From: an uncultured Flavobacteriales bacterium
GTDB lineage: Bacteria; Bacteroidota; Bacteroidia; Flavobacteriales; Crocinitomicaceae
Direction of reading: 5' to 3'
Length of the DNA: 64,000 nt
Assembly (NCBI GenBank): GCA_946479285.1
Contig: CAMLFH010000005.1
Span: 209,383 to 273,382 of the forward strand
Positions 36,074 through 45,600 of this stretch are shown in pieces. The notes below the pieces were generated by a model. It did no database searches and had not been told where the DNA came from. It saw only the letters and a list, made by a program, of their open reading frames with translations. The position numbers and the translations under genes were made by a program. The first letter of the stretch is position 1. Every line of letters starts with the position of its first letter.

Positions 36074-37225
36074 ATGTCATTAATTTTCAGTGCAAAACGA
36101 TTTTTCTCAATCCTGGTAGGAATACTGGTTTTTTCAACTTCATTTGCTTCAGACCACGGTTCTGAGGAAAAAAAGGAGTTTAACGTTGGAGAAATGATCA
36201 TGCACCACATCTCTGATGCGCATGAATGGCACTTGTGGGGTGGTCACCACGACGCAGTTTCTGTTTATCTTCCTATTATTTTGGTTGATGGAGGAATGAA
36301 GACTTTTTCTTCCAAGCATTTTTACCATGGATCTACCAAAACAGCTGTTGTAGATTCTACAGGCAAGACAGTTGAGTATGTTTTGGGTTCTGGCCCGGCT
36401 GCTGGTTACGGAATGTACGAAGAAGAAATTTACAAGTTGGAAAACGGTGAATTGAAATTTTCAAAATTGGTTAAGGATAAGGACACCAAAGTAGAGAAGT
36501 TGGTTTACAGCGAAACACCGGTGAATGCTACTCCGTTTGATTTCTCCATTACCAAAAACGTTTTGTCTTTGTTCATGGGTGCAGTCTTAATTTTGTTAAT
36601 CTTAAGTAATGTGGCTCGTTTCTACAAAAAGAACGGTCCTGTTGCTCCGAAAGGATTGGCAAAATATTTAGAAGTTTTGATCGTCATGGTTCGTGATGAC
36701 ATTGCTAAAGCAAACATCGGGCATAAGTACAATAAATATGTTCCTTATTTATTGACAATCTTCTTCTTTATTTTTATTAATAACTTATTGGGCTTAGTCC
36801 CATTCCTTCCGGGAGGAGCAAATTTAACAGGGAACTTAACAGTGACATTGTTTTTAGCAGTTTGTACCTTATTAGTTACTGTCTTTTCAGGGAATAAAAA
36901 TTACTGGTTACATATTTTTGCAATGCCGGGTGTTCCTAAGCCTTTGTTGATTATTATGATTCCTATCGAATTGGTGGGGATTTTAACGAAGCCTTTCGCC
37001 TTGATGGTTCGTTTGTTTGCAAACATGACTGCAGGTCACATCATCGTATTGGCATTGATCTCAATCATCTTTATTAATCAGAATGCATCCTGGGGAGGTT
37101 TATCCGTTCCTATGGCTTTGTTTATCTCCGTGTTGGAGTTGTTGGTGGCATTCTTACAGGCATTCCTGTTCTGTATGTTATCAGCGTTGTTTATCGGTGC
37201 AGCTGTAGAAGAAGCGCATCATTAA
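36074..37225 (+). CDS. atpB: ATP synthase F0 subunit a
   Basis: Subunit a forms the proton half-channels of F0. The 383-residue protein is longer than in most bacteria because of a cleavable-looking signal (MSLIFSAKRFFSILVGILVFSTSFAS) and an extra periplasmic domain of about 140 residues with HHISDAHEWHLWGGHHD, as known from Bacteroidota. The membrane part has five or six helices. Essential Arg313 is in ALMVRLFANMTAGH, and LGLVPFLPGGANLTGNLTVTLFLA is a conserved helix. First gene of the operon; atpE follows after 28 bases. Confidence 0.93.
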   Translation: MSLIFSAKRFFSILVGILVFSTSFASDHGSEEKKEFNVGEMIMHHISDAHEWHLWGGHHDAVSVYLPIILVDGGMKTFSSKHFYHGSTKTAVVDSTGKTVEYVLGSGPAAGYGMYEEEIYKLENGELKFSKLVKDKDTKVEKLVYSETPVNATPFDFSITKNVLSLFMGAVLILLILSNVARFYKKNGPVAPKGLAKYLEVLIVMVRDDIAKANIGHKYNKYVPYLLTIFFFIFINNLLGLVPFLPGGANLTGNLTVTLFLAVCTLLVTVFSGNKNYWLHIFAMPGVPKPLLIIMIPIELVGILTKPFALMVRLFANMTAGHIIVLALISIIFINQNASWGGLSVPMALFISVLELLVAFLQAFLFCMLSALFIGAAVEEAHH

Positions 37226-37253
37226 TTAGTAATTTTTTAATACATATATAGCT

Positions 37254-37475
37254 ATGGTAGGAAGTATCGCGGCAATTGGAGCTGGTATTGCAGTTCTAGG
37301 AGCAGGACTTGGGATTGGTAAAATTGGTGGTTCAGCAATGGACGCAATCGCACGTCAGCCTGAGGCTTCAGGAAAAATTCAAACAGCTATGATTATCGCA
37401 GCAGCGTTGATCGAAGGTGTTGCTCTATTTGGAGTAGTAGTTGGTCTACTAGGTCTTGAGACAGGAGCGAAGTAA
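37254..37475 (+). CDS. atpE: ATP synthase F0 subunit c
   Basis: A 73-residue hairpin of two helices. The polar loop AIARQPEASGK connects them and the proton-carrying glutamate is E54 in AALIEGVALFG. The residues around E54 do not show the Gln/Thr pattern of sodium-binding rings, so proton coupling is expected. The gene is followed by a very strong terminator-like hairpin before atpF, which may raise its expression relative to the downstream genes; the c-ring needs about ten copies per enzyme. Confidence 0.95.
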   Translation: MVGSIAAIGAGIAVLGAGLGIGKIGGSAMDAIARQPEASGKIQTAMIIAAALIEGVALFGVVVGLLGLETGAK

Positions 37476-37483
37476 TTGAAAAA

Positions 37484-37519
37484 GCTTGCTGCAACGGTTG
37501 GTTGCGGCAAGCCTTTTTT
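37484..37519 (+). terminator. Attenuator-like hairpin between atpE and atpF
   Basis: GCTTGCTGCAAC (37484-37495), loop GGTTG, GTTGCGGCAAGC (37501-37512), then C and six Ts. The stem has one G-T-type mismatch. It looks like an intrinsic terminator inside the operon. Confidence 0.75.
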
Positions 37520-37549
37520 ACAACAATTGAAAAATTAAAACAATATAAA

Positions 37550-38044
37550 ATGAATTTAATTACACCGGATTTAGGATTGCTTTTTTGGACGGGCTTAGTG
37601 TTTGTTCTATTGTTGGTTATTCTTACAAAATTCATTTGGAAGCCAATCTTGTCTTCCGTAAATGCACGTGAGCAAAAGATCTCAGATGCATTGGAATTGG
37701 CTGAAAGAACAAAAGCTGAGATGGTTGCATTACAGGCATCCAATGAGAATTTGTTGAAAGAAGCTCGTGCTGAACGTGATGCAATTGTGAAAGATGCAAA
37801 AGAAACGGCTGTGAAAATGGTTGAGGATGCTAAGAATGCTGCTAAGTCAGAGGCAAACAAAATCGTTGAGTCAGCTCGTGCAACAATCAATACGGAAAAA
37901 ACAGCTGCTATTGCAGAATTGAAAAATCAGGTTGCTGCAATCTCTTTGGAAATCGCTGAGAAAATCATTCGCGGAGAATTATCTTCCGATGAGAAACAAA
38001 AAGCGCTGGCTGAGAAAATGGCAGGTGATATTAACATGAACTAA
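37550..38044 (+). CDS. atpF: ATP synthase F0 subunit b
   Basis: Subunit b is the peripheral stalk. From ATG 37550 the protein has 164 residues: one N-terminal transmembrane helix (LGLLFWTGLVFVLLLVILTKFIW) and a long charged helix rich in Ala, Glu and Lys (about 30-160) for dimerisation and F1 contact. The upstream TTG at 37502 lies within the hairpin described just before and is not a credible start. atpH follows after nine bases. Confidence 0.92.
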   Translation: MNLITPDLGLLFWTGLVFVLLLVILTKFIWKPILSSVNAREQKISDALELAERTKAEMVALQASNENLLKEARAERDAIVKDAKETAVKMVEDAKNAAKSEANKIVESARATINTEKTAAIAELKNQVAAISLEIAEKIIRGELSSDEKQKALAEKMAGDINMN

Positions 38045-38053
38045 TCGATAGAA

Positions 38054-38587
38054 ATGAAGAGTTCTAAATCAGCTTCCCGTTACGCACAGGCTTTGTTGGA
38101 TCTTGCGATCGAACAAAACAAAGTGGATGCAGTTGCGGCGGATATGAAATACATGGCAACAGTATGTGCTGAAAATCCGGACCTGGAGAATATGCTTCAA
38201 AGCCCGGTTGTGAAAGCAGATAAAAAGCTAACGGTATTGAATGCAATATTTGATCAGTTTGACAAATTAACGAACCTGTTTGTGGAGTTAATCGTTAAAA
38301 ATGGTCGTGAGGCATATTTATCTCAAATAGCAAGTTCGTTTGATGTACTTTTGAAAGCGCATCAGGGAATTGTTCCGGTGACATTGATAAGCGCTCAAAA
38401 ATTGGATGATAAAGTGAAGAAAGAAATCATTTCTAAAGTTCAGGCTTCTATTACAGGTACTGTAGAGTTGACTGAGAAAATAGATGCAGATTTGATCGGA
38501 GGTTTTATCGTTCGTATGGGTGATACTCAAATTGATGCTTCGGTAGAATCACAAATTAATAAGTTAAAACAACGTTTAACAAGTTAG
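38054..38587 (+). CDS. atpH: ATP synthase F1 subunit delta
   Basis: Delta joins the b stalk to the alpha3beta3 head. The 177-residue protein has the N-terminal six-helix bundle (SASRYAQALLDLAIEQNKVDAVAADM) and a C-terminal part with VTLISAQKLDDKVKKEII and the final DLIGGFIVRMGDTQIDASVESQINKLKQRL, which is the family signature. Length is normal. It is followed by atpA after 34 bases. Confidence 0.92.
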   Translation: MKSSKSASRYAQALLDLAIEQNKVDAVAADMKYMATVCAENPDLENMLQSPVVKADKKLTVLNAIFDQFDKLTNLFVELIVKNGREAYLSQIASSFDVLLKAHQGIVPVTLISAQKLDDKVKKEIISKVQASITGTVELTEKIDADLIGGFIVRMGDTQIDASVESQINKLKQRLTS

Positions 38588-38621
38588 TAAGAGGTAACTC
38601 TTCAAAATAAAAAAGGAAAAC

Positions 38622-40196
38622 ATGGCAGATGTTAAACCAGCAGAAGTTTCTGCGATTTTAAGAGAGCAATTATCAGGGTTCCGTTCGGAAGCTGAATTGC
38701 AGGAAGTAGGTACAGTATTACAGATCGGTGATGGTATCGCTCGCGTTTACGGATTGAAAGGTGTTCAGTACGGTGAACTTGTTGAGTTCGAAGGAGCTCT
38801 TCAGGGAATCGCTTTGAACCTGGAAGAAGATAACGTAGGAGTTGTATTATTAGGTCGTTCTTCCGGAGTTAAGGAAGGTGATACAGTGAAACGCTTGAAT
38901 CGTATTGCTTCTGTAAATGTTGGTGAAGGAATGGTTGGTCGTGTTGTAAACACAATCGGTGAACCAATCGACGGTAAAGGACCAATCACAGGTCAATTGT
39001 ACGAAATGCCGATCGAGCGTAAAGCTCCGGGAGTTATCTTCCGTCAGCCGGTAACTGAGCCTCTTCAAACAGGTATCAAAGCAATTGATGCGATGATTCC
39101 AATCGGACGTGGACAACGTGAGTTGATCATTGGTGACCGTCAAACAGGAAAAACAACTGTTGCAATTGATGCGATCATCAACCAAAAAGAATTCTTCGAC
39201 AGAGGAGAACCTGTTTTCTGTATCTATGTTGCTATCGGACAAAAAGGTTCAACAGTAGCTGGGATCGTTAAGAAATTAGAAGATGCAGGTGCAATGGCTT
39301 ACACGGTAATCGTTGCTGCAAATGCTTCTGATCCGGCTCCAATGCAGTTCTATGCTCCAATGACTGGTGCTGCTATCGGTGAGTTCTTCCGTGATTCAGG
39401 ACGTCCTGCTTTGATCGTATTTGATGATTTATCCAAACAAGCGGTAGCTTACCGTGAAGTTTCTTTGTTACTGCGTCGTCCTCCGGGCCGTGAGGCTTAC
39501 CCGGGTGACGTATTCTACCTTCACTCCCGTTTATTGGAGCGTGCTGCGAAAATCATCGCTGATGATAACATCGCAAAACAAATGAACGACCTTCCTGAAT
39601 CTTTGAAAGGAATCGTAAAAGGTGGTGGTTCATTAACTGCACTTCCAATTATCGAAACACAAGCGGGTGACGTTTCTGCATACATTCCTACAAACGTAAT
39701 TTCGATTACAGACGGTCAGATCTTCTTAGAAGGTGACTTGTTCAACGCTGGTATCCGTCCTGCAATTAACGTAGGTATCTCGGTATCTCGTGTAGGAGGT
39801 AACGCGCAAATCAAATCGATGAAGAAAGTTGCCGGTACTTTGAAATTAGACCAGGCACAATACCGTGAGTTGGAAGCGTTCGCTAAGTTCGGTTCTGATT
39901 TGGATGCGGCTACTAAGTCTGTTTTGGACAAAGGAGCTCGTAACTTAGAGATCTTGAAACAACGCGAAGGAGATCCATACCCGGTAGAGAAGCAAATTGC
40001 TATCATCTACGTTGGTACAAAAGGATTGATGCAGAATGTTCCTGTAAACAAGGTAAAAGAATTCGAAAAGGAATACTTGGATTTCTTAGAGGCGAAACAT
40101 TCAGATGTTTTGGTTCGCTTGAAAGCTGGAAAATACGATGACGCTGATACAGACGTTCTAGGAAAAGTAGCGAAAGAGATCGCTGGAAAATATTAA
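38622..40196 (+). CDS. atpA: ATP synthase F1 subunit alpha
   Basis: Non-catalytic nucleotide-binding subunit of F1, 524 residues, of normal length. Walker A GDRQTGKT lies at 171-178; [46 protein letters not shown] is the conserved central block, and the arginine finger is in [19 protein letters not shown]. Codon use matches the other highly expressed genes nearby. A repeat-containing hairpin separates it from atpG by 68 bases. atpD (beta) is not here. Confidence 0.96.
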   Translation: MADVKPAEVSAILREQLSGFRSEAELQEVGTVLQIGDGIARVYGLKGVQYGELVEFEGALQGIALNLEEDNVGVVLLGRSSGVKEGDTVKRLNRIASVNVGEGMVGRVVNTIGEPIDGKGPITGQLYEMPIERKAPGVIFRQPVTEPLQTGIKAIDAMIPIGRGQRELIIGDRQTGKTTVAIDAIINQKEFFDRGEPVFCIYVAIGQKGSTVAGIVKKLEDAGAMAYTVIVAANASDPAPMQFYAPMTGAAIGEFFRDSGRPALIVFDDLSKQAVAYREVSLLLRRPPGREAYPGDVFYLHSRLLERAAKIIADDNIAKQMNDLPESLKGIVKGGGSLTALPIIETQAGDVSAYIPTNVISITDGQIFLEGDLFNAGIRPAINVGISVSRVGGNAQIKSMKKVAGTLKLDQAQYRELEAFAKFGSDLDAATKSVLDKGARNLEILKQREGDPYPVEKQIAIIYVGTKGLMQNVPVNKVKEFEKEYLDFLEAKHSDVLVRLKAGKYDDADTDVLGKVAKEIAGKY

Positions 40197-40210
40197 TAGA
40201 ATTGAAAATT

Positions 40211-40250
40211 GAAAAAGGGACTTCGACTCCGCTCAGTCACCTTTTTCAAT
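40211..40250 (+). repeat. TTCGACTCCGCTCAGTCACC repeat in a hairpin between atpA and atpG
   Basis: The exact 20-mer (40222-40241) seen at 4238-4257 sits in the loop of a stem made of AATTGAAAAAGG (40207-40218) and CCTTTTTCAATT (40240-40251). There is a T-run in the right arm, so partial termination is possible. Confidence 0.65.
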
Positions 40251-40264
40251 TCTAAATTAAAGTT

Positions 40265-41140
40265 ATGCCGAATTTAAAGGAAATACGAAATCGAATTACT
40301 TCAGTAGGATCTACGATGCAGATTACCTCTGCAATGAAGATGGTTTCTGCTGCGAAATTGAAGCGTGCGCAGGATGCAATTACACAAATGCGTCCGTATG
40401 CTGAGAAATTGCAGGAGATCCTGGGTAATTTGACAGCTTCGTTAGATATTTCAGAGAATGCATTGGCTGCTTCACGCCCGGTAAATAAAGTATTGATCAT
40501 CGCCATTACTTCCAATCGTGGATTGTGTGGTGGTTTCAATAATAACATCATCAAACGTGTGAACCTGGCAATTACTGAAGAGTATGCCAATGCAAATGTG
40601 AGCTTGCTTACTTTAGGAAAGAAGGCAAAAGATGCGTTCAAGCGTTCAGACATGTATTTTGATACTACGGGAACGAATATTCCGGTAGACATGTTTGCAG
40701 CTTTAACATTCGAGAATGTGGGAATCGTTGCCGATTTCGCTACAAAAGCATTCCTTGAAAATAAATTTGATAAAGTAGTAGTTATTTACAACAGCTTTAT
40801 CAATGCAGCTTCCCAGCAGGTGAAAGAAGAACAATTATTGCCGATCGTTCCAACGGAACAAGCAAGCGATAAGCAAGCCGGAGATTACATCTTCGAACCT
40901 TCCAAAGAAGAGATCGTAGAAGACTTGATCCCCAAAACGTTAAAGATCCAGTTGTTCAAAGCATTGTTGGACTCAAACGCATCCGAGCACGGAGCGCGTA
41001 TGACCGCTATGCACAAAGCAACGGATAATGCCAAGGAGTTACAGCGTAGTTTAAAATTAAGCTACAACAAAGCCCGCCAGGCTGCCATCACAAACGAGAT
41101 CCTAGAGATCGTGGGTGGTGCGGAAGCATTGAACGGCTAA
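40265..41140 (+). CDS. atpG: ATP synthase F1 subunit gamma
   Basis: Gamma is the central rotating shaft. The 291-residue protein starts MPNLKEIRNRITSVGSTMQITSAMKMVSAAKLKRAQ and ends with EHGARMTAMHKATDNAKELQRSLKLSYNKARQAAITNEILEIVGGAEAL, both family signatures; ITSNRGLCGGFNNNII is the start of the Rossmann part. It closes the operon before a strong terminator. Beta and epsilon must be encoded elsewhere. Confidence 0.95.
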   Translation: MPNLKEIRNRITSVGSTMQITSAMKMVSAAKLKRAQDAITQMRPYAEKLQEILGNLTASLDISENALAASRPVNKVLIIAITSNRGLCGGFNNNIIKRVNLAITEEYANANVSLLTLGKKAKDAFKRSDMYFDTTGTNIPVDMFAALTFENVGIVADFATKAFLENKFDKVVVIYNSFINAASQQVKEEQLLPIVPTEQASDKQAGDYIFEPSKEEIVEDLIPKTLKIQLFKALLDSNASEHGARMTAMHKATDNAKELQRSLKLSYNKARQAAITNEILEIVGGAEALNG

Positions 41141-41160
41141 GAATAAAGAATGAGCATACC

Positions 41161-41197
41161 AAAAGGCTTTTCCGCTGCGGCGGAGAAGCCTTTTTTT
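41161..41197 (+). terminator. Terminator of the ATP synthase operon
   Basis: AAGGCTTTTCCGC (41163-41175) and GCGGAGAAGCCT (41180-41191) form a stem with a one-base mismatch, followed by seven Ts. The stem top resembles the GC palindrome at 31594. Confidence 0.85.
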
Positions 41198-41252
41198 GTT
41201 ATACTTATTTCAATCGATTATACGATTTGGAGCTTTTTATCGTTCTAGCTCC

Positions 41253-41999
41253 ATGAAACAACTACTTTATACCGCCTTTATTTGTTTTTCCTTTAACGGG
41301 TTTGCTCAGGAACCTGAGAATAAGGGAATCTGTACTGCAAGTGTTCAGCTATTTCACGAGTCGGAGAATGATACCATTCCAAACGATTTCTTCTATTTAA
41401 ATGGGTTCTTTTTCGCGAATCCGTTGTATTCAGGCTCTTTCATGGATATAACGAATACATCTGATTCTATAACCTATGAAATAACACTTCCTTTTGGAGA
41501 TTCACTTTTATATCACGGAGGTTGGATGGCAGATGGAATGTGTTACGGAATAGATACTGCTGTGGTTAATCACATACTGACTGTTTTGGAAGGAGAACCT
41601 TTTCAAATAACCTATGGAGGAGATTACAATCCTTTAGTATATGATGTTTACCAGGACGGGGTCATCCGAAATTCCTGCTTTATTAAGATTCGGAAGGAAC
41701 ACACTTATTTCTTTCGTATAAAATTCCTGGATCCGCCTGCTCCGGAAAATCCGCTTGATCTGCCTGAGATCACCAATGATCTTTCCATGTGGCTGAACGG
41801 TGAAAATACGCTTTTCGTAAAAACGGATGAAACCACTGTTTGGAATGCGGAGTTTTACTCCCTGTCCGGACAAATAATCCAAAAATACCGTTTGGAAGGT
41901 TCACAGACCTTAGATATTTCCACGTTTCCAAAAGGCTGTTATGTGGCTCATGTTTCCTCGGAAAACGGCTTGAAAAAGCAGTTAAAATTCATCCGGTAA
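41253..41999 (+). CDS. Secreted T9SS cargo protein of unknown function
   Basis: A 248-residue exported protein. Signal peptide MKQLLYTAFICFSFNGFAQ from ATG 41253, a beta-rich middle part, and a C-terminal T9SS type A domain: WLNGENTLFVKTDETTVWNAEFYSLSGQIIQKYRL ... FPKGCYVAHVSSENGLKKQLKFIR. I do not recognise the middle part, which has DGMCYGIDT and NPLVYDVYQDGVIRN. It is expressed from its own unit after the terminator of the ATP synthase operon; no clear promoter box was found. Confidence 0.72.
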   Translation: MKQLLYTAFICFSFNGFAQEPENKGICTASVQLFHESENDTIPNDFFYLNGFFFANPLYSGSFMDITNTSDSITYEITLPFGDSLLYHGGWMADGMCYGIDTAVVNHILTVLEGEPFQITYGGDYNPLVYDVYQDGVIRNSCFIKIRKEHTYFFRIKFLDPPAPENPLDLPEITNDLSMWLNGENTLFVKTDETTVWNAEFYSLSGQIIQKYRLEGSQTLDISTFPKGCYVAHVSSENGLKKQLKFIR

Positions 42000-42357
42000 A
42001 TAACAGATTTTAAGTAAAAATATCCTAAATATTTTCGCGGATTCTGCACGTTACATACATTTACCCCGTGAATGTCACATTCGCGACTACAGCCCACCGG
42101 AATCAGGCCACTCCCTCAAGCTTTCAATCGGAATAGAAACGTTCATTCGTAATTAACGGATGGGACGGTATTGAAGTGCATCATTTTTTTGAGAAATAAA
42201 GTCAAAGCAGTTTGACCAAATTCGAATGCATGAACTTTCGTAAGAGTTTGGATTGCAGGAAGAAATTTAGTCCGACCGGGAGTTTTGACCGGAGTTTCTT
42301 CTAAATTTGAATGCTTTAAGCACGTACCACACATTTTAAACTTAAACAATAAAACAA
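42000..42357. other. Intergenic region upstream of the flotillin gene
   Basis: No gene seen. TAAATTTG (42302-42309) is a good -7 box 48 bases before the flotillin ATG; TTG at 42285-42287 gives only a 14-base spacer. A palindrome-like GTGAATGTCACATTCGC lies at 42068-42084. The rest shows no structure I can name. Confidence 0.4.
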
Positions 42358-44322
42358 ATGAAAGAAATGCTACTTAGCTATTGGTGGGTCGGATTAATCG
42401 TAATCTGTCTCATCCTTTACAAATTTATTTTACGCTTCCTGTTCGGAATGGTCATCGTTCCGGAAGACAGGATCGGATTAGTGACCAAAAAATTCGTTTT
42501 GTTCGGAGCAAATAAAGAGCTTCCGGATGGCCGCATCGTTGCAACATTGGGCGAAGCAGGTTTCCAGGCTAAAACGCTTGCTCCGGGATTATATTTCGGA
42601 ATGTGGGTGTGGCAGTACGAAATCACAATGGAGCAGTTTACCGTTATTCCGGAAGGAAAGATCGGATTAGTCCTGTCAAAAGATGGTGCCGAAATTCCAA
42701 CAGGAAATATTCTTGGCCGCAAAGTAGAATGCGACAATTTCCAGGATGCAAATATGTTCCTGGCGAATAACGGACAGCGTGGTCGACAAACGAATTACAT
42801 CACTGCGGGTTCTTACCGTATCAATACCATGTTGTTCCAGGTTTCCATTACAGAAATGGTACGAATCCACGAAAGTATGGTGGGAATCGTTACAACTTTA
42901 GACGGTATGCCGATTGATACAGGTGAAATTGCCGGAAAAGCAGTCTCAGGCCACAACAACTTCCAGGATTTCGATACTTTCCTGGAGCATGGTGGAAATC
43001 GTGGTTTGCAGCCTTCTGTGATCCTGGCCGGATCTTACAACTTAAATCCCTGGGCTTTGCAGGTAGAAGAAACTCCAATGACTGAGATTCCGATCGGGTA
43101 TGTGGGAGTTGTAATCTCTTACATAGGTGGTGACGGGAAAGATATTACAGGAACGGATTTCAAACACGGAAATATCGTGGAGAAAGGGAACAAAGGTGTT
43201 TGGTCGGAACCATTTGGTCCGGGTAAATATCCGGTAAACAAATACACTATGAAAGTGGAACTGGTTCCAACAACAAACCTCGTACTAAACTGGGCACAGG
43301 CTCGCAGCGAATCGCATAATTTGGATAAGAACCTGTCTACGATTACCGTTCGTTCGAAAGACGGTTTCCCGTTCAACCTGGATGTTTCCCAGATCATTCA
43401 CGTTCCAACCAATGAAGCGCCGAAAGTAATTGCGCGTTTCGGGAACATGGTGAACCTGGTAACGCAGGTATTGGAACCTACGATTGGTAACTACTTCCGG
43501 AACTCGGCACAGGACAGCGATGTGATTGCTTTCTTGTCGACACGTAAAGAGCGCCAGGAATCTGCAAAAGAACACATTAAAAAAGTGTTGGATGAATACA
43601 ACGTAAACGCGGTTGATACCCTGATTGGAGATATTGTTCCGCCGGAATCGTTGATGAAGACTTTGACCGATCGTAAGATTGCGGAAGAGCAGAAAGTAAC
43701 TTACGAAACCCAAAAACAAGCCCAGGAAACGCGCCAGGGAATGGAAAAGGAAACTGCTATTGCCGACATGCAGAAAGACATCGTAAAAGCACAGCAAAGT
43801 GTTGAGATCGCCGAACGCACGGCAAACGCAACGGTGAAGAAAGCGGAAGGAGACGCATCCGGGGTGAAATTGGCCGTTGGTGCGGAAGCTGAAGCAACAA
43901 AATTGCGAGCATTGGCAGAGGCAGACGCTACCCGGGCTCGTGCAAAAGCAGATTCAGAAGCCGTTAAGTTGAGAGCAGATGCAGAAGCTGAGCGAATTTC
44001 AAAAACCGGTTCTGCGGAAGCAAGTAAAATTCTGGCAATTGGTAAATCTACTGCGGAAGCATACGAACTGGCCGTAAAAGCACTTGGTGGTGAAAACTTT
44101 ACCCGTTACAAGATCACAGAAGAGCTTTCCAAAGGAAATATCAAACTGATCCCGGATGTATTGATCGGTGGAAATGGATCACAAGGCGGATCAGCAATGG
44201 ACGGCCTCTTAGGATTAAAACTGATGGAAATGATGGATCCGGAGAAAAAGACTTTGGAAATTCCTCAAAAAATCACCAAACCGGAAGCCAAACCAAAACA
44301 AGGTCCGGCTAAACCGGAATAG
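42358..44322 (+). CDS. Flotillin/SPFH-domain membrane protein with four tandem repeats
   Basis: A 654-residue membrane-anchored scaffold protein. Residues 7-30 form the membrane hairpin. Four related beta units follow at about 32-90, 97-162, 169-236 and 244-300. Units two and three share the pattern VGIVxxxDGxxxxTGxIxG, then NFQDxxxFL, GxRGxQ and AGSYxxN. An SPFH/Band-7 domain covers about 300-430 (LSTITVRSKDGFPFNLDVSQIIHVP). Coiled coil runs from about 430 to 570, rich in Ala-Glu (AEADATRARAKADSEAVKLRADAEAER). Flotillins organise membrane microdomains. The C-terminal GGNGSQGGSAMDG and Pro/Lys tail are unstructured. Confidence 0.88.
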   Translation: MKEMLLSYWWVGLIVICLILYKFILRFLFGMVIVPEDRIGLVTKKFVLFGANKELPDGRIVATLGEAGFQAKTLAPGLYFGMWVWQYEITMEQFTVIPEGKIGLVLSKDGAEIPTGNILGRKVECDNFQDANMFLANNGQRGRQTNYITAGSYRINTMLFQVSITEMVRIHESMVGIVTTLDGMPIDTGEIAGKAVSGHNNFQDFDTFLEHGGNRGLQPSVILAGSYNLNPWALQVEETPMTEIPIGYVGVVISYIGGDGKDITGTDFKHGNIVEKGNKGVWSEPFGPGKYPVNKYTMKVELVPTTNLVLNWAQARSESHNLDKNLSTITVRSKDGFPFNLDVSQIIHVPTNEAPKVIARFGNMVNLVTQVLEPTIGNYFRNSAQDSDVIAFLSTRKERQESAKEHIKKVLDEYNVNAVDTLIGDIVPPESLMKTLTDRKIAEEQKVTYETQKQAQETRQGMEKETAIADMQKDIVKAQQSVEIAERTANATVKKAEGDASGVKLAVGAEAEATKLRALAEADATRARAKADSEAVKLRADAEAERISKTGSAEASKILAIGKSTAEAYELAVKALGGENFTRYKITEELSKGNIKLIPDVLIGGNGSQGGSAMDGLLGLKLMEMMDPEKKTLEIPQKITKPEAKPKQGPAKPE

Positions 44323-44338
44323 AAAACAAACGAATAAT

Positions 44339-44369
44339 GGGGATATCTGCTACTGTGGATATCCCTTTT
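44339..44369. terminator. Terminator between convergent genes
   Basis: GGGATATC (44340-44347) and GATATCCC (44358-44365) followed by TTTT. It serves the flotillin gene. A second small hairpin, AATCTTACC/GGTGAGATT (44391-44411), follows. Confidence 0.7.
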
Positions 44370-44485
44370 CTGTTCTATATCAATTTGTAATCTTACCAAA
44401 GGTGAGATTGGTAAATATGCTATGTGCGTGCGATAAATACAATGTGTTTCACGTTCCGGATACTCCAATCAATGTCTGGTTCCGT

Positions 44486-45445
44486 CTAACGAATCAACTG
44501 GATCTGCCGCATGATGGAATTGCCATCCGCAGATATGATTCTTGCGAAATAAACACCGTCTTTTAAAATACCCGGATCAAGATTCATTTCGTTTCCAGTG
44601 CTGTTTTCCTTACCAAGAAGCAATTGGCCATTCAAAGCGTAGATTTCAACAGAACTGATCAACCCGTTTGACTGAATAATAAAGGTTGAGCTGGATGGAT
44701 TTGGAAAAATAATCAGGTTCATTTCCTGTTGTTCTTCTACAGAAAGTGTCCGGGAGCAATCCTCGGTATATTCCGGTGAAACCGGGTAAGGCTGCCAATC
44801 TTCATAGATAGACTGAGTTCCTGATTTGTGACAAAGTAAACGGGAGAATTGTTCAAAATACCCGTAGATTGGAGTAGTGAATCCATTGGTTCCACCAACT
44901 CCTTCAATCACCGAAACATTGGCGGAATCGGATGAATTTGTACCAAGAGCCCAGCGTTTGTAGTAATTCCCATCAATAAGCTGCACTGAATCCTGCCCCA
45001 TCACCAGGAGATTCGGGTAATACTGGTTCGTAACTGTTTCCGGGTAGGGCTGACCAACAACTAAACTTCCGAAATCGTAAAGCAGTTCATCTGTTTGATT
45101 CGTGGAATTCCAAATAAATACTTTTTTTTGCAGGATATCTTGACGGAAGTAACCGGTTGGATAACCAACAGGACCTCCTCCTTCCGTATAATTTTGTTGA
45201 GAACCCCAACCATCAACCCATTTATAAATGCCATGACTGCCAAATTGAATGTAAGTCTGACCATTTATGACCGTATCTCCTAAAGTATAAACAGCTGAAA
45301 TAGTAGTTTCATATTCATGAGAACCTCCGGTAAATAATTCCGTCTGAATCCAAACAGCATCTGTTTCAGGAATCGGGCGGTAGACCATTTGCCCCCAGGT
45401 GCTTGTAAGACAAAGTAATGCGGCTGGTAAAAGGGTGCTTTTCAT
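44486..45445 (-). CDS. Secreted T9SS cargo protein of unknown function
   Basis: A 319-residue exported protein (signal peptide MKSTLLPAALLCLTSTWGQ from ATG 45445). It ends in a T9SS type A domain: LIIFPNPSSSTFIIQSNGLISSVEIYALNGQLLLGKE ... DGVYFARIISADGNSIMRQIQLIR. The middle contains IYKWVDGWGSQQNYTEGGGPVGYP and YLLYDFGSLVVGQPYP-like segments, seen in other Bacteroidota secreted proteins of unknown role. A start seven codons upstream would weaken the signal peptide. Single gene, divergent from the Ada-like gene. Confidence 0.75.
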   Translation of the reverse strand: MKSTLLPAALLCLTSTWGQMVYRPIPETDAVWIQTELFTGGSHEYETTISAVYTLGDTVINGQTYIQFGSHGIYKWVDGWGSQQNYTEGGGPVGYPTGYFRQDILQKKVFIWNSTNQTDELLYDFGSLVVGQPYPETVTNQYYPNLLVMGQDSVQLIDGNYYKRWALGTNSSDSANVSVIEGVGGTNGFTTPIYGYFEQFSRLLCHKSGTQSIYEDWQPYPVSPEYTEDCSRTLSVEEQQEMNLIIFPNPSSSTFIIQSNGLISSVEIYALNGQLLLGKENSTGNEMNLDPGILKDGVYFARIISADGNSIMRQIQLIR

Positions 45446-45600
45446 AACAATGTGAGTTGGATTCATTGTACTGATCCGCTTGTCTTTAAAAGGTTGGATT
45501 TACCAAAAGATAATTGTTGAAAATCCTGTTGACAAGAAATTAATCGTTTACTATCTAAAATATCAACTACTCACTTCTTTTGCCTACCTTTCCACTCGTA

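Noticed and set aside
37393..37890. 165-codon open frame on the minus strand
   Set aside because: It runs antisense across atpE, the hairpin and atpF; low-complexity Ser/Ala composition.
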